Assembly: GCA_017626895.1 (NCBI GenBank)
Contig: JAGAHV010000199.1
Coordinates: 1 to 64,000 of the forward strand
DNA: 64,000 nt
Direction: 5' to 3'
From: Ventricola sp017626895
GTDB taxonomy: Bacteria > Bacillota > Clostridia > Christensenellales > Aristaeellaceae
Part shown: positions 32,335 to 40,493 of the stretch, in pieces
How the letters are laid out: every line of letters begins with the position of its first letter
Numbering within the stretch: position 1 is the stretch's first letter
Notes under the pieces: model-generated
The model's input: only the letters and a program-made list of their open reading frames with translations
Databases searched by the model: none
What the model was told of the DNA's origin: nothing
Program-made: the position numbers and the translations under genes

Positions 32335-32712
32335 ATGTCAGTACAGCAGTTTGAACGGACAGACCGGATTGCATCGGAGATGATGCGTGAGGTGGAAAAA
32401 ATTATCCGTGAGGAGGTGCGTGACCCCAGAACGGACTGTCTGTTTTCCATTACCCATGCCGAGGTGACCCGTGATCTGCGCTATGCGAAAATCTATGTAA
32501 GCGTGCTGGAAGAGGACAAGCGTCAGCCGATGATGAAGGCGCTCAAGAGTGCCGCCGGTTTCATCCGGCACGCCGTCGGACAGAGGATTCAGATGCGTTA
32601 TACACCGGAACTGATTTTCTATCTGGATACCTCCATTGAATATGGTGTTCACATTGCAGAAATTCTGAATCAGGTGAACAAGGAGACAAAGGATGTCAAT
32701 AGAGAGCAGTGA
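32335..32712 (+). CDS. rbfA: Ribosome-binding factor A
   Basis: A 125-residue KH-type factor that aids late 30S maturation and 16S rRNA 5'-end processing. Recognised by R-I-A-S-E-M-M-R-E-V, the I-T-H-A-E-V-T-R-D-L-R-Y-A-K-I-Y-V-S-V core and R-Y-T-P-E-L-x-F-Y-L-D-x-S. ATG 32335 lies behind GAAAGGAA; an upstream in-frame ATG at 32293 has no Shine-Dalgarno and adds residues foreign to the family. It overlaps nrnA by 20 bp. Confidence 0.94.
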   Translation: MSVQQFERTDRIASEMMREVEKIIREEVRDPRTDCLFSITHAEVTRDLRYAKIYVSVLEEDKRQPMMKALKSAAGFIRHAVGQRIQMRYTPELIFYLDTSIEYGVHIAEILNQVNKETKDVNREQ

Positions 32713-33658
32713 CGCCTGGCTTGAGCAGCTGAAAAATGGAAGGTCTTTTCTTCTCATCTCCCATATAAGCCCGGACGGGGATACCATTGGCTCTGTTCTG
32801 GCTCTTCGTCTTGCCCTTCTGTCCCTTGGGAAAAAGGTCAGCATTGTCTGTGACGGGGTCATTCCCGCCTTCATTCCTCCTCTTCCGGGCCTTGATGACT
32901 ATCTGAAGCCGGAGGAGGTCAACGGGGGATATGATACGGCCATTGCGGTCGATGTCAGTGCACCGGAGATGATGGGCAATTCAGGTCCGCTCTTTGAGGA
33001 GGCCAGTTGCAGGATGGTCGTTGATCATCACGCGACAAATCCCGCCTTCGGGGACATTAACTGGATCCGGCGGGGAGAATCAGCCTGCTGTCAGATTATC
33101 TATGATGCTGTCAGGGAACTGGGGATTGCGCTGAACCGGGAACTGGCGGAATGCCTTCTGCTGGGGCTTTCCACTGATACCGGCCATTTTCAGTACAGCA
33201 GCACGACTGCCCTGACAATGGAGACCGCCGCCGCCCTGGTCGACGCCGGGGCGGATATCAGCCGGCTGACCCGGTATCTTTACCGTTCGCAGAGCATGTC
33301 AAGAGTCCGGCTGACAAAACTCGTTTATTCAAAAATGCATTTTGCCGACAATGAGCAGATCGGCATGGTCGAATTAACCATGGATGATGTGGCGCAGACC
33401 GGAGCCTCAAAGGAAGACATGGATGGCCTGGTCAATATACCGCTTGAAATCAGCGGTGTCCGGTTTGCCTTCCTGGCCAGCGAGGGGGAAAAAGGAATCA
33501 AGATATCTCTGCGGGCAATGGAACCGGATACGGTTAACGATGTGGCAGCCCAATTCGGCGGCGGCGGGCATGCGCAGGCAGCTGGCTGTACCATTCGCGG
33601 ACTTTCCCTGTATGAAGCGGCCGAAAAGGTCCTTCAGGCGATTGAGGCCAAACTATGA
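32693..33658 (+). CDS. nrnA: Bifunctional oligoribonuclease/pAp phosphatase NrnA
   Basis: A 321-residue DHH-DHHA1 enzyme that degrades very short RNAs and dephosphorylates pAp. Metal motifs are I-S-H-I-S-P-D-G-D-T (about residue 24), A-V-D-V, VVDHHATN and L-S-T-D-T-G-H-F. The DHHA1 domain ends with GGGGHAQAAG. The operon position between rbfA and truB is typical of Firmicutes. It overlaps truB by 4 bp (ATGA). Confidence 0.94.
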   Translation: MSIESSDAWLEQLKNGRSFLLISHISPDGDTIGSVLALRLALLSLGKKVSIVCDGVIPAFIPPLPGLDDYLKPEEVNGGYDTAIAVDVSAPEMMGNSGPLFEEASCRMVVDHHATNPAFGDINWIRRGESACCQIIYDAVRELGIALNRELAECLLLGLSTDTGHFQYSSTTALTMETAAALVDAGADISRLTRYLYRSQSMSRVRLTKLVYSKMHFADNEQIGMVELTMDDVAQTGASKEDMDGLVNIPLEISGVRFAFLASEGEKGIKISLRAMEPDTVNDVAAQFGGGGHAQAAGCTIRGLSLYEAAEKVLQAIEAKL

Positions 33659-34518
33659 ATGGATTTCTTGCCGTTCTGAAACCGCCCGGAATCACCTCCG
33701 CGGCAGTTGTCGGGAAGGTGAAGCATGCTCTGCCCAAAGGTACCCGGGTGGGCCATGCAGGAACCCTTGACCCGGCAGCGGCCGGCGTTCTGCCGGTGAT
33801 GATCGGGCGGGCAACACGCCTGTTCGACTATACCACGGACAAAACGAAAGTGTATATTGCCGAGCTGGTTCCCGGGATCGAGACGGATACGCAGGATACC
33901 ACCGGAACCGTCCTGCGCCGGGGACCGACTTTTTCGCAGACGGAACTTGAGGCTGTATTGCCTTCGTTTATCGGGACGGTTGCCCAGATTCCGCCCATGT
34001 ACTCCGCGCTGAAGCGGGATGGTCAGCGGCTGTATGAGCTGGCCAGAAAAGGGGAGTCGCTGGAACTTGAGGCCAGGAACGTTCAGATTGACGGGATTCG
34101 TGTCCTGTACAGCGAAGGCGACCACGTTTTTCTTGAAATCCGCTGCGGGCGGGGAACCTATATGCGGACGCTCTGTCATGACATCGGCCGGGCACTGGGG
34201 AGCTGTGCCTGTATGGGCATGCTGATCCGCACGCAGGCTGGCCCGTTTGCCATCGACGACTGTATCCCGGTTGAGCACCTGGATGCGGCGACGATTGAAA
34301 AAGCGCTTCTGCCCATGGATCTGCCGGTGTTGGGCTTTCCGCAGGTGGATGTGACCGGACAGATTTCCGAACGGCACCTGCGGGCGGGAATGCCCGTTGC
34401 CTGCGGGGAATCCATTCCGGAAAATGAGCCCGTACGTCTATACTGGCAGGGGCAGTTCTGCGGAATGGCCCGCCGCAAGGAAAATAAACTGACTTTTGAC
34501 TGTATGCTCTTGGAGTGA
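33655..34518 (+). CDS. truB: tRNA pseudouridine(55) synthase TruB
   Basis: A 287-residue enzyme making pseudouridine-55 in the T loop of tRNAs. The catalytic motif G-H-A-G-T-L-D-P-A-A-A-G-V-L is at about residues 33-46 (Asp39 nucleophile). R-C-G-R-G-T-Y-M-R-T-L and a C-terminal PUA-like region follow. Translation is coupled to nrnA by the ATGA overlap. Confidence 0.95.
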   Translation: MNGFLAVLKPPGITSAAVVGKVKHALPKGTRVGHAGTLDPAAAGVLPVMIGRATRLFDYTTDKTKVYIAELVPGIETDTQDTTGTVLRRGPTFSQTELEAVLPSFIGTVAQIPPMYSALKRDGQRLYELARKGESLELEARNVQIDGIRVLYSEGDHVFLEIRCGRGTYMRTLCHDIGRALGSCACMGMLIRTQAGPFAIDDCIPVEHLDAATIEKALLPMDLPVLGFPQVDVTGQISERHLRAGMPVACGESIPENEPVRLYWQGQFCGMARRKENKLTFDCMLLE

Positions 34519-34524
34519 AACATA

Positions 34525-35454
34525 TTGAAGATTTATACACAGGAAGAGGAATGGGACGGCGGTGAGACAGCAGTTGCTTTCGGCATGTTTGACGGTGTTC
34601 ATCTGGGACACCGCAAACTGATTGAAACAAACTGCCGGGAAGCAGAGAAACGCGGGCTGACCGGAATGGTTTTTACCTTTTCCAATCATCCGCTGAGCAT
34701 CATTACCCCGGAACAGATTCCGCTGCAGATCAATACAACGGAGGAAAAAATCGCCGATCTTGAATCCTGCGGTGTATCTGCCGTCCTTCTGCGGCCATTT
34801 GACCGGGAATTTGCCGGTCTCAGTGCGGAGGCGTTTGTTGAGCGGATTGCCTTAACGCTTCATCCCCGGCTCTTTGTCATCGGCTTCAACTACACCTTCG
34901 GTGCACATGGATGCGGCAGGGCAGAGGATATGCAGCGGCTGGGCAAAAAATACGGCATTGACACCTGCATTGTGGACCGGGTGCAGCTGGCAGGGGATAC
35001 CGTCTCCTCCAGCCGGATCCGCGCGGCGCTTGCCGAGGGCCAGATTGATCTGGCCAATACCATGCTGGGACGGCCGTATCGGATTTCCGGTGTCGTCGAA
35101 AGGGGAAAGCACCTGGGACGGACCCTGGGATTCCCGACCGCGAACCTGTCTTTTCCGGATGGGAAAATCATTCCCCGATACGGCGTCTATGCCTGCATGG
35201 CCCGCATCGGAACGGCCAGTTATCCGGCCGCGGTCAATGTCGGAAAACATCCGACTGTCCCGGACGGGAAGCCGACGATCGAGGCGTTTCTGCTGGATTA
35301 TCCGGGCGACTCGCTCTATGATGAACACCTGACCTTGGAATTCCGCTATTTTATCCGGCCGGAGCGCCGGTTCGAATCACTGGAGGCGCTCAGGGCGGAG
35401 GTTCTGGCCAACTGTGACGAGGCGGTACAGCTCCTGCGCGGTCAGGCCGTTTAA
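34525..35454 (+). CDS. ribF: Bifunctional riboflavin kinase/FAD synthetase
   Basis: A 309-residue enzyme converting riboflavin to FMN and FAD. The N-terminal FAD synthetase domain has F-G-M-F-D-G-V-H-L-G-H-R-K-L and S-S-S-R-I-R. The C-terminal flavokinase domain has R-G-x-x-L-G-R-T-L-G-F-P-T-A-N-L and G-V-Y-A-C. The start is TTG at 34525 after GGAGTGA. It is the last gene of the operon that began with rimP. It supplies the FMN/FAD on which any flavinylated transporter at 17435 would depend. Confidence 0.95.
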   Translation: MKIYTQEEEWDGGETAVAFGMFDGVHLGHRKLIETNCREAEKRGLTGMVFTFSNHPLSIITPEQIPLQINTTEEKIADLESCGVSAVLLRPFDREFAGLSAEAFVERIALTLHPRLFVIGFNYTFGAHGCGRAEDMQRLGKKYGIDTCIVDRVQLAGDTVSSSRIRAALAEGQIDLANTMLGRPYRISGVVERGKHLGRTLGFPTANLSFPDGKIIPRYGVYACMARIGTASYPAAVNVGKHPTVPDGKPTIEAFLLDYPGDSLYDEHLTLEFRYFIRPERRFESLEALRAEVLANCDEAVQLLRGQAV

Positions 35455-35467
35455 GTTTCACGATCAT

Positions 35468-35488
35468 GCCTGCCGCAGCGCGGCAGGC
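35468..35488 (+). repeat. Hairpin 1 of the dispersed element, solo copy
   Basis: GCCTGCCGC (35468-35476) pairs with GCGGCAGGC (35480-35488) around AGC. The first stem matches the two-hairpin elements at 7032, 7114 and 42734, but the second hairpin is absent. It may act as the terminator of the ribF operon, although no U-tract follows. Confidence 0.6.
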
Positions 35489-35532
35489 TGTTCCATTTCA
35501 GTCTTTGACAGATGAAGAAAGTGAGAAGGAAA

Positions 35533-36438
35533 ATGAAACGTGTATTTCTGGTATTCATGCTCCTGATGTCTTTCCTGGGAACTGCACTGGCGCTGCCGGA
35601 GACAGACCGCGCAGGGAATCCCATTGCCCTCAAGGATAATCCGGAACGGATCGTCTCCATGGCGCCCTCCACCACGCGGGTGCTGACCGATCTGGGCCTT
35701 ACGGAAAAGCTGGCCGCCATTGACACGTATTCCGCCGGCTATCAGCCGTCTCTGTCGAACCTTCCGCAGTTTGACATGATGACCCCGGACGTGGAAAAGC
35801 TGGCGGCGCTTGATCCTGACCTGATCTTCATTACCGGAATGAGCCTTTCCGGCGGCACCAATCCGTATCAGGCCTTGCGGGACATGGGGATTCCCGTGGT
35901 GGAGATTCCCACCAGCAATTCCATTGAAGGCATCCTTCAGGATGTGGCGTTCATCGGGGAGTGTGTCGGCGCCGACGCCGCGCCGCTGACCGCCGGCTTT
36001 CAGCCGCTGCTTGACCGGATCAAAACCCTCCGGGAAACCATTGAAACGAAAAAGACCGTAGCCATTGAGGTAGCGGCACTTCCGTACCTCTGTTACGCAG
36101 GCGGCGAAACCTACCTGGATGAAATGATCACCCTCATCGGGGCGGAAAATGCGTATCATAACCGGGAGGCATGGGCATCCGTGACCGAAGAGGAAGCGGT
36201 TGCCGCCAATCCGGATGTGCTTGTGACGGTCATCAGCTATCTGCCGGATCCGGTTGCCGAGATTCTCGGGCGGAAAGGATGGGAGAGCATGAACGCCATC
36301 CAGAACAAAGATGTTTACCTCCTCAATGAGGAGGCGGCCAATCAGCCGAACCATCACATTCTTGACGCGCTCATTGAACTGGCCAAGGCCGTTTATCCGA
36401 CGGTTTACGCCGATCTCACCCTGGAGAACCTGAAGTGA
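35533..36438 (+). CDS. ABC transporter substrate-binding protein, siderophore/heme/B12 type
   Basis: A 301-residue extracytoplasmic binding protein of the helical-backbone class (Peripla_BP_2): N-P-E-R-I-V-S-M-A-P-S-T-T and L-A-A-L-D-P-D-L-I-F are typical, with a long connecting helix near residues 150-165. The signal peptide ends around T-A-L-A-L-P, with no lipobox cysteine, which is unusual for a monoderm binding protein. ATG 35533 follows GAGAAGGAAA. It heads an importer operon with the FecCD permease and FecE-like ATPase that follow. The substrate is iron chelate, heme or cobalamin and cannot be decided. Confidence 0.88.
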   Translation: MKRVFLVFMLLMSFLGTALALPETDRAGNPIALKDNPERIVSMAPSTTRVLTDLGLTEKLAAIDTYSAGYQPSLSNLPQFDMMTPDVEKLAALDPDLIFITGMSLSGGTNPYQALRDMGIPVVEIPTSNSIEGILQDVAFIGECVGADAAPLTAGFQPLLDRIKTLRETIETKKTVAIEVAALPYLCYAGGETYLDEMITLIGAENAYHNREAWASVTEEEAVAANPDVLVTVISYLPDPVAEILGRKGWESMNAIQNKDVYLLNEEAANQPNHHILDALIELAKAVYPTVYADLTLENLK

Positions 36439-36444
36439 GTCCCT

Positions 36445-36480
36445 CGCTCCCGGACCTTTTAACGTGAAAGTCCGGGAGCG
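36445..36480 (+). other. Intercistronic hairpin between binding protein and permease genes
   Basis: An 11-bp perfect stem, CGCTCCCGGAC (36445-36455) with GTCCGGGAGCG (36470-36480). A hairpin here commonly protects the binding-protein mRNA and lowers permease expression. Confidence 0.65.
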
Positions 36481-36493
36481 GACAAGGAGAAAC

Positions 36494-37528
36494 ATGGGAA
36501 TCAAACGAATCATCCATCATCTCAAAATACCGGCGGCAGTTTCTGCCGCTGTTTTCTGTCTGTTTCTGGGAATGGTGTCCGGCAGTGTGAACATTTCCCC
36601 GGGGGATATTCTGTCCATCATCCGCAGCCATCTGCTGCAGGCCCCTCTGCCTGAGGGAATCTCGCGCAATACCGCATCGATTCTCTGGAATCTGCGGATG
36701 CCCAGAGCGGTGATGGCCTTTCTGGTGGGCGCTGCACTTTCCATGAGCGGCACGGTCATGCAGAGCGTGCTGCGAAATCCGCTGGCCTCAAGTTTTACCC
36801 TGGGGGTTTCCTCCGGTGCCTCCCTCAGCGCGGCACTGGCGATTCTGACCGGATTGTCGCTGCCGTTTCTGGGACAGAACACGGTGGTGTTGTGCGGATT
36901 TCTGGGCGGTCTCCTGACGGTCTTCCTGGCCATGGCCATCGCGCAGCACTTTGACCGGAATTTTGGAAACACCACCGTGATTCTGACCGGCATGGTCCTT
37001 TCCCTTTTTGTCAACGCCCTGCTGACACTGGTGACCTCCTTCTCTCATGAACATCTGCAGCAGGTGGTTTTCTGGCAGATGGGGAGCTTTTCCGGACAAA
37101 GCTGGGGCAACTGTGCCGTCATGGCCCTGATGACACCCGTGCTCATGCTCTGCCTGATGCATTACGGCAGTGAGATGGACCTGATGACGTTCGGGGAAGA
37201 GCAGGCGCTGTCGGCCGGGGTGGACATGCGGAAAACCCGGATCATTCTGATTGCCGTTTCCGCCCTGCTCACCGGTGCATCCGTATCCTTTGCCGGCGTC
37301 ATCGGCTTTGTGGACCTGATTGCCCCGCATGTGGTCCGGCGCATCTTTGGCAGCCGGCATGCGCTGGTGATCCCCATGAGTGCGCTCCTGGGCGGTGCCT
37401 TTATGGTGCTTGCCGACCTGATCGCCAGAACCATCGTGTCCCCGCGGGAACTGGCCATTGGCGCGGTCACTGCGCTGATTGGTGCTCCGTTTTTTGCCTT
37501 CATCTTTTTCAGCCGCAGACAGGGCTGA
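36494..37528 (+). CDS. FecCD-family ABC permease
   Basis: A 344-residue permease with about ten membrane helices. Family motifs are N-L-R-M-P-R-A-V-M-A-F-L-V-G-A-A-L, S-G-x-x-M-Q-x-x-L-R-N-P-L-A, S-F-A-G-V-I-G-F-V-D-L-I-A-P-H-V-V-R, and P-R-E-L-A-I-G-A-V-T-A-L-I-G-A-P-F-F at the end. It forms a homodimeric channel with the neighbouring ATPase. The ATG at 36494 follows AAGGAG. Confidence 0.94.
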   Translation: MGIKRIIHHLKIPAAVSAAVFCLFLGMVSGSVNISPGDILSIIRSHLLQAPLPEGISRNTASILWNLRMPRAVMAFLVGAALSMSGTVMQSVLRNPLASSFTLGVSSGASLSAALAILTGLSLPFLGQNTVVLCGFLGGLLTVFLAMAIAQHFDRNFGNTTVILTGMVLSLFVNALLTLVTSFSHEHLQQVVFWQMGSFSGQSWGNCAVMALMTPVLMLCLMHYGSEMDLMTFGEEQALSAGVDMRKTRIILIAVSALLTGASVSFAGVIGFVDLIAPHVVRRIFGSRHALVIPMSALLGGAFMVLADLIARTIVSPRELAIGAVTALIGAPFFAFIFFSRRQG

Positions 37529-37558
37529 CGCAATTGCCGTGAACGGGAGGGAACTGCC

Positions 37559-38323
37559 ATTTTAGAACTGATCAATGTGTCTGCCGGATATGGCGGCCGG
37601 AAGGTACTTGAAAACATCAGCTGCCGCTTTGAACCCGGCAGCTGTACCTGTGTTCTGGGTCCCAACGGATGCGGCAAAACAACGCTGCTGCGGGCAATGG
37701 CCGGCCTGATCCCGCATCAGGGCAGGATTCTCCTGAACGGAACGGATGTGATGAACATCCGGCGTCTGGATCTTGCGGGCCGGATTGCCCTCATGAGTCA
37801 GCTCAATGATCTGTATTTTTCCTACTCGGTTTATGATACGGTCATGCTGGGCAGGTACAGAAAGATGCGGGGACACCTGTTTTCCGTTCCGTCGGTAACG
37901 GACAGGGAAGCCGTTGAGCAGGCCCTCCGGATGACCGGCCTGGAGGAATTGCGGGACCGCCAGATCGATACACTGTCCGGCGGTCAGCGTCAGCGGGTCT
38001 TCCTGGCCAGAACGTTCGTGCAGGACCCGGAAATCATCCTACTGGATGAGCCCACCAATCATCTGGATGTGCGGTATCAGGTGGAGCTGATAGACCATCT
38101 GCGCCGGTGGAGCCGGCAGGGAAACCGGACGGTCATCGGGGTCATGCATGATGTGAATCTGGCTCTTCGCCTCAGCCAGAATGTCCTGTTTATGAAGGAG
38201 GGGCAGATATGCCGGCAGGGACTGTTCCATCAGGTGGCAGACCGGGCGTTCCTTCAGGACATTTACGGCATGGATATTGCCCGATTCATGCAGGAATCCC
38301 TTGAAAACTGGTCGATTTCATAG
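37559..38323 (+). CDS. FecE/BtuD-type ABC ATPase with probable ATT start
   Basis: A 254-residue ATPase energising the importer. Walker A GPNGCGKTT, signature LSGGQRQRV and Walker B IILLDEPTNHLD are intact. The frame has no ATG near its start. ATT at 37559 lies 6 nt after GGGAGGGA (37545-37552) and gives I-L-E-L-I-N-V-S-A-G-Y-G-G, the normal N-terminus with its first strand and the A-loop Tyr. The next options, CTG 37568 and GTG 37577, have no Shine-Dalgarno at the right distance, and GTG 37577 would remove the strand. So an AUU initiation codon is proposed. It ends the importer operon. Confidence 0.87.
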   Translation: MLELINVSAGYGGRKVLENISCRFEPGSCTCVLGPNGCGKTTLLRAMAGLIPHQGRILLNGTDVMNIRRLDLAGRIALMSQLNDLYFSYSVYDTVMLGRYRKMRGHLFSVPSVTDREAVEQALRMTGLEELRDRQIDTLSGGQRQRVFLARTFVQDPEIILLDEPTNHLDVRYQVELIDHLRRWSRQGNRTVIGVMHDVNLALRLSQNVLFMKEGQICRQGLFHQVADRAFLQDIYGMDIARFMQESLENWSIS

Positions 38324-38333
38324 AGCAGCGGAA

Positions 38334-38354
38334 CAGAAACGCCGTACGTTTCTG
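38334..38354 (+). terminator. Possible weak terminator of the importer operon
   Basis: CAGAAACG (38334-38341) pairs with CGTTTCTG (38347-38354), followed by AGTGTTTTCC. The stem is short and the T-run is broken. A second small hairpin follows at about 38362-38380. Confidence 0.4.
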
Positions 38355-38415
38355 AGTGTTTTCCTGCAAAGAGATGCAGGAAGCATGATTGACAGTACAA
38401 ACAGAAAAGATGTAG

Positions 38416-38691
38416 GATACATCCAATCTCTATATACTGGGAATATCGGCCTGGGAATTTCTCAGTGTCGAGTTACCGGAAGTGCTGTTGCAGTTCATCC
38501 TGACGGTTCTGCTTGGCGCAGCGCCTGCCGTTGCCTGTGCAAGGCTCATTCTGCTCGGGATGAGCGCTCCCTCGCAGGAATACGTGCTGATCAATCCTCC
38601 GTTTCTCCTGTGTATCTCGGCGATTGTGGTTGCTCTTTATCTGGGAATCGGCGTTCTGGTTACCATGGGAGCAATCCGCCGCATGGACTAA
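38416..38691 (+). pseudogene. Remnant of a membrane protein, perhaps an FtsX-type permease C-terminus
   Basis: A reading frame of 91 residues begins right after a stop codon and encodes two or three hydrophobic segments with a basic end (V-T-M-G-A-I-R-R-M-D). It has no Shine-Dalgarno and no good start (the first GTG is at 38482). The end resembles the last helices of FtsX-like permeases, but the rest of such a protein is missing. The 38324-38902 stretch otherwise holds no gene. A decayed gene is more likely than a functional small protein. Confidence 0.4.
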
Positions 38692-38902
38692 CTGAAGTAC
38701 CTGAGCGAAAGATAGGCAATTAAGCCCGGGAAAACAACGGAGTGGAGGGAAGGTTTCCCCGGAAGGAACGAAACTGGCACTGACGGTCGTTATTTCCATA
38801 CAGCCCGGATTTCCTGTTCCCGTTTCGGGGACAGCTGATCTGAGCAGATCAAATGCAGCAATCAAAAACCAACATTGGAACCCACAGGGCGGAGGAATGA
38901 AT

Positions 38903-39886
38903 ATGAAGAAAGTCATTGCATCTGTTGTCTCTTTTATCCTGATACTCTCATTGACGTTCTGTATATCTGCGGAAGAACAGCACAGGGAAGGCAGTGACGG
39001 GGTTACATACACGTATGCCGAACATCCTCTTGAGAGAAATGGCATTGCGCTCCACCTTGACTGTATGAAGGTCGGAGATAACGTCATGGAGAGGAACATC
39101 CTTCTGATTCATGGCGTCACCTATTCTTCACATGAGTTTGATGTGGTTTATGAAGATTACAGCCTTGTCCGTTTTCTTGCGCGGGCTGGCTATGCCGTTT
39201 GGCGTCTGGATATTGCCGGATTTGGTCAGTCAGGGGAAGTGGAGGATGGCTATCTTCCTGATTCTGACTATGCGGCAGAGGACATTCATGCCGCTGTAGA
39301 GAAGATCTGTGAGATATCCGGACAGGAAAAGATCGATCTGCTGGGATGGAGCTGGGGAACCGTGACCACTTCCCGGTTTGCCGTGGACCATCCTGAGCAT
39401 ATCAGTCATCTTGTGCTTTATGCACCGATTTTAAGCGGCCTTGGAAAGGCGGATGTCACGGAGCCTTTTCACCATAATACCTGGGAACATGCCGCAGATG
39501 ATTTTCAGAAACGGGAAGATGGATCGTTTGATTATTCGATCGCAGACCCGGTTGTCATTGAACTGCTCTGTTCTGGTTCCTGGCACTATGACCGGGAATC
39601 CAGTCCGAACGGCGGCAGGCGCGATCTTTGCGTCGATACCGCACAGTCCCTGATTGATCTTGGAAGGATTCCCGTCCCGACGCTTGTCATCTGTGGGGAT
39701 CAGGATCCTTATCTTGATTATGACCGGGTAAATACAGTGCTGGATTTCCTGCCTGCCGGGTCAGCGCTTGAGGTAATCGAAGGGGCATCCCATGTGGCCT
39801 TTCTGGAAAAGCCCTATCACCGTGACTTCCAGGAAAGGCTGATGCGGTTCCTTAACGGTCAGAGGACAGAGACAGCCGGAACCTGA
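38903..39886 (+). CDS. Secreted alpha/beta hydrolase
   Basis: A 327-residue exported hydrolase. The signal peptide covers about residues 1-24 (ending C-I-S-A-E-E). The alpha/beta-hydrolase core has the L-I-H-G-V oxyanion strand, nucleophile elbow G-W-S-W-G (Ser), acid in C-G-D-Q-D-P-Y (Asp), and base in G-A-S-H-V-A-F (His). An insertion near residues 180-230 would be the lid. An esterase or peptidase-like role is possible; the substrate is unknown. ATG 38903 has better spacing to GGAGGA than the ATG at 38897. Confidence 0.88.
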   Translation: MKKVIASVVSFILILSLTFCISAEEQHREGSDGVTYTYAEHPLERNGIALHLDCMKVGDNVMERNILLIHGVTYSSHEFDVVYEDYSLVRFLARAGYAVWRLDIAGFGQSGEVEDGYLPDSDYAAEDIHAAVEKICEISGQEKIDLLGWSWGTVTTSRFAVDHPEHISHLVLYAPILSGLGKADVTEPFHHNTWEHAADDFQKREDGSFDYSIADPVVIELLCSGSWHYDRESSPNGGRRDLCVDTAQSLIDLGRIPVPTLVICGDQDPYLDYDRVNTVLDFLPAGSALEVIEGASHVAFLEKPYHRDFQERLMRFLNGQRTETAGT

Positions 39887-39961
39887 ACCTTTGCCCGGCT
39901 GATTTTGCCTGAAGATTGCGGAAGAATTTCGGAAATTCAGCGAAAAGTCGTTACTTTGCTG

Positions 39962-39990
39962 TTTACAAACAGGGCGTTCCATGTTAGAAT
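39962..39990 (+). promoter_or_regulatory. Promoter of rpsO
   Basis: TTTACA (39962-39967), 17-bp spacer, TAGAAT (39985-39990) with an upstream TGT that gives an extended -10. The leader is about 90 nt long. Confidence 0.75.
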
Positions 39991-40086
39991 ACCGTCCGGT
40001 CGTAACCACCTGCTCAGAAAAACGATACTCCAAACGTTTTCCGGGCTTCTGGCGTTTGACACAAGAATAATTGGAGGAAAACAAAA

Positions 40087-40356
40087 ATGGCTATCACTAA
40101 AGCTGAAAAAGAAGCAATTGTCAGCACTTACGGCAGACACGAGGGTGACACTGGTTCCCCCGAGGTACAGATTGCGCTTCTTACGAAACGCATCAACGAT
40201 CTGAATACTCATCTGAAGGAGCATCCGAAGGATCATCATTCCCATCGCGGCCTTCTCCTGATGGTTGGTCAGCGTCGCGGCATGCTTGATTATCTCAAGA
40301 AGATCGACATTGAGCGTTATCGTACTCTGGTAGCGAAACTGGGTCTGCGCAAGTAA
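40087..40356 (+). CDS. rpsO: 30S ribosomal protein S15
   Basis: An 89-residue primary 16S rRNA-binding protein. It has the S15 signature G-D-T-G-S-P-E-V-Q-I-A-L-L-T-x-R-I and L-x-x-H-x-x-x-H-x-x-D-x-H-S-x-R-G-L-L. The length is exactly that of the family. Shine-Dalgarno GGAGG. It has its own promoter and terminator and is followed by pnp, the usual arrangement. Confidence 0.98.
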   Translation: MAITKAEKEAIVSTYGRHEGDTGSPEVQIALLTKRINDLNTHLKEHPKDHHSHRGLLLMVGQRRGMLDYLKKIDIERYRTLVAKLGLRK

Positions 40357-40390
40357 GCTCAGGTTTACTTTTGGCGCTTATTCCCAGATG

Positions 40391-40426
40391 AGCCGTCATT
40401 TGGGACAGACCAAATGACGGCTTTTT
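40391..40426 (+). terminator. Terminator between rpsO and pnp
   Basis: A 13-bp perfect stem (40391-40403/40410-40422) with a GACAGA loop and five Ts (40422-40426). Confidence 0.92.
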
Positions 40427-40493
40427 GATCGGATTAGAGGGTTCTTTTCCGAGGTTAGTGTGGCAGGTAGTATTGAAAGGAGTTTCTTGGTTC

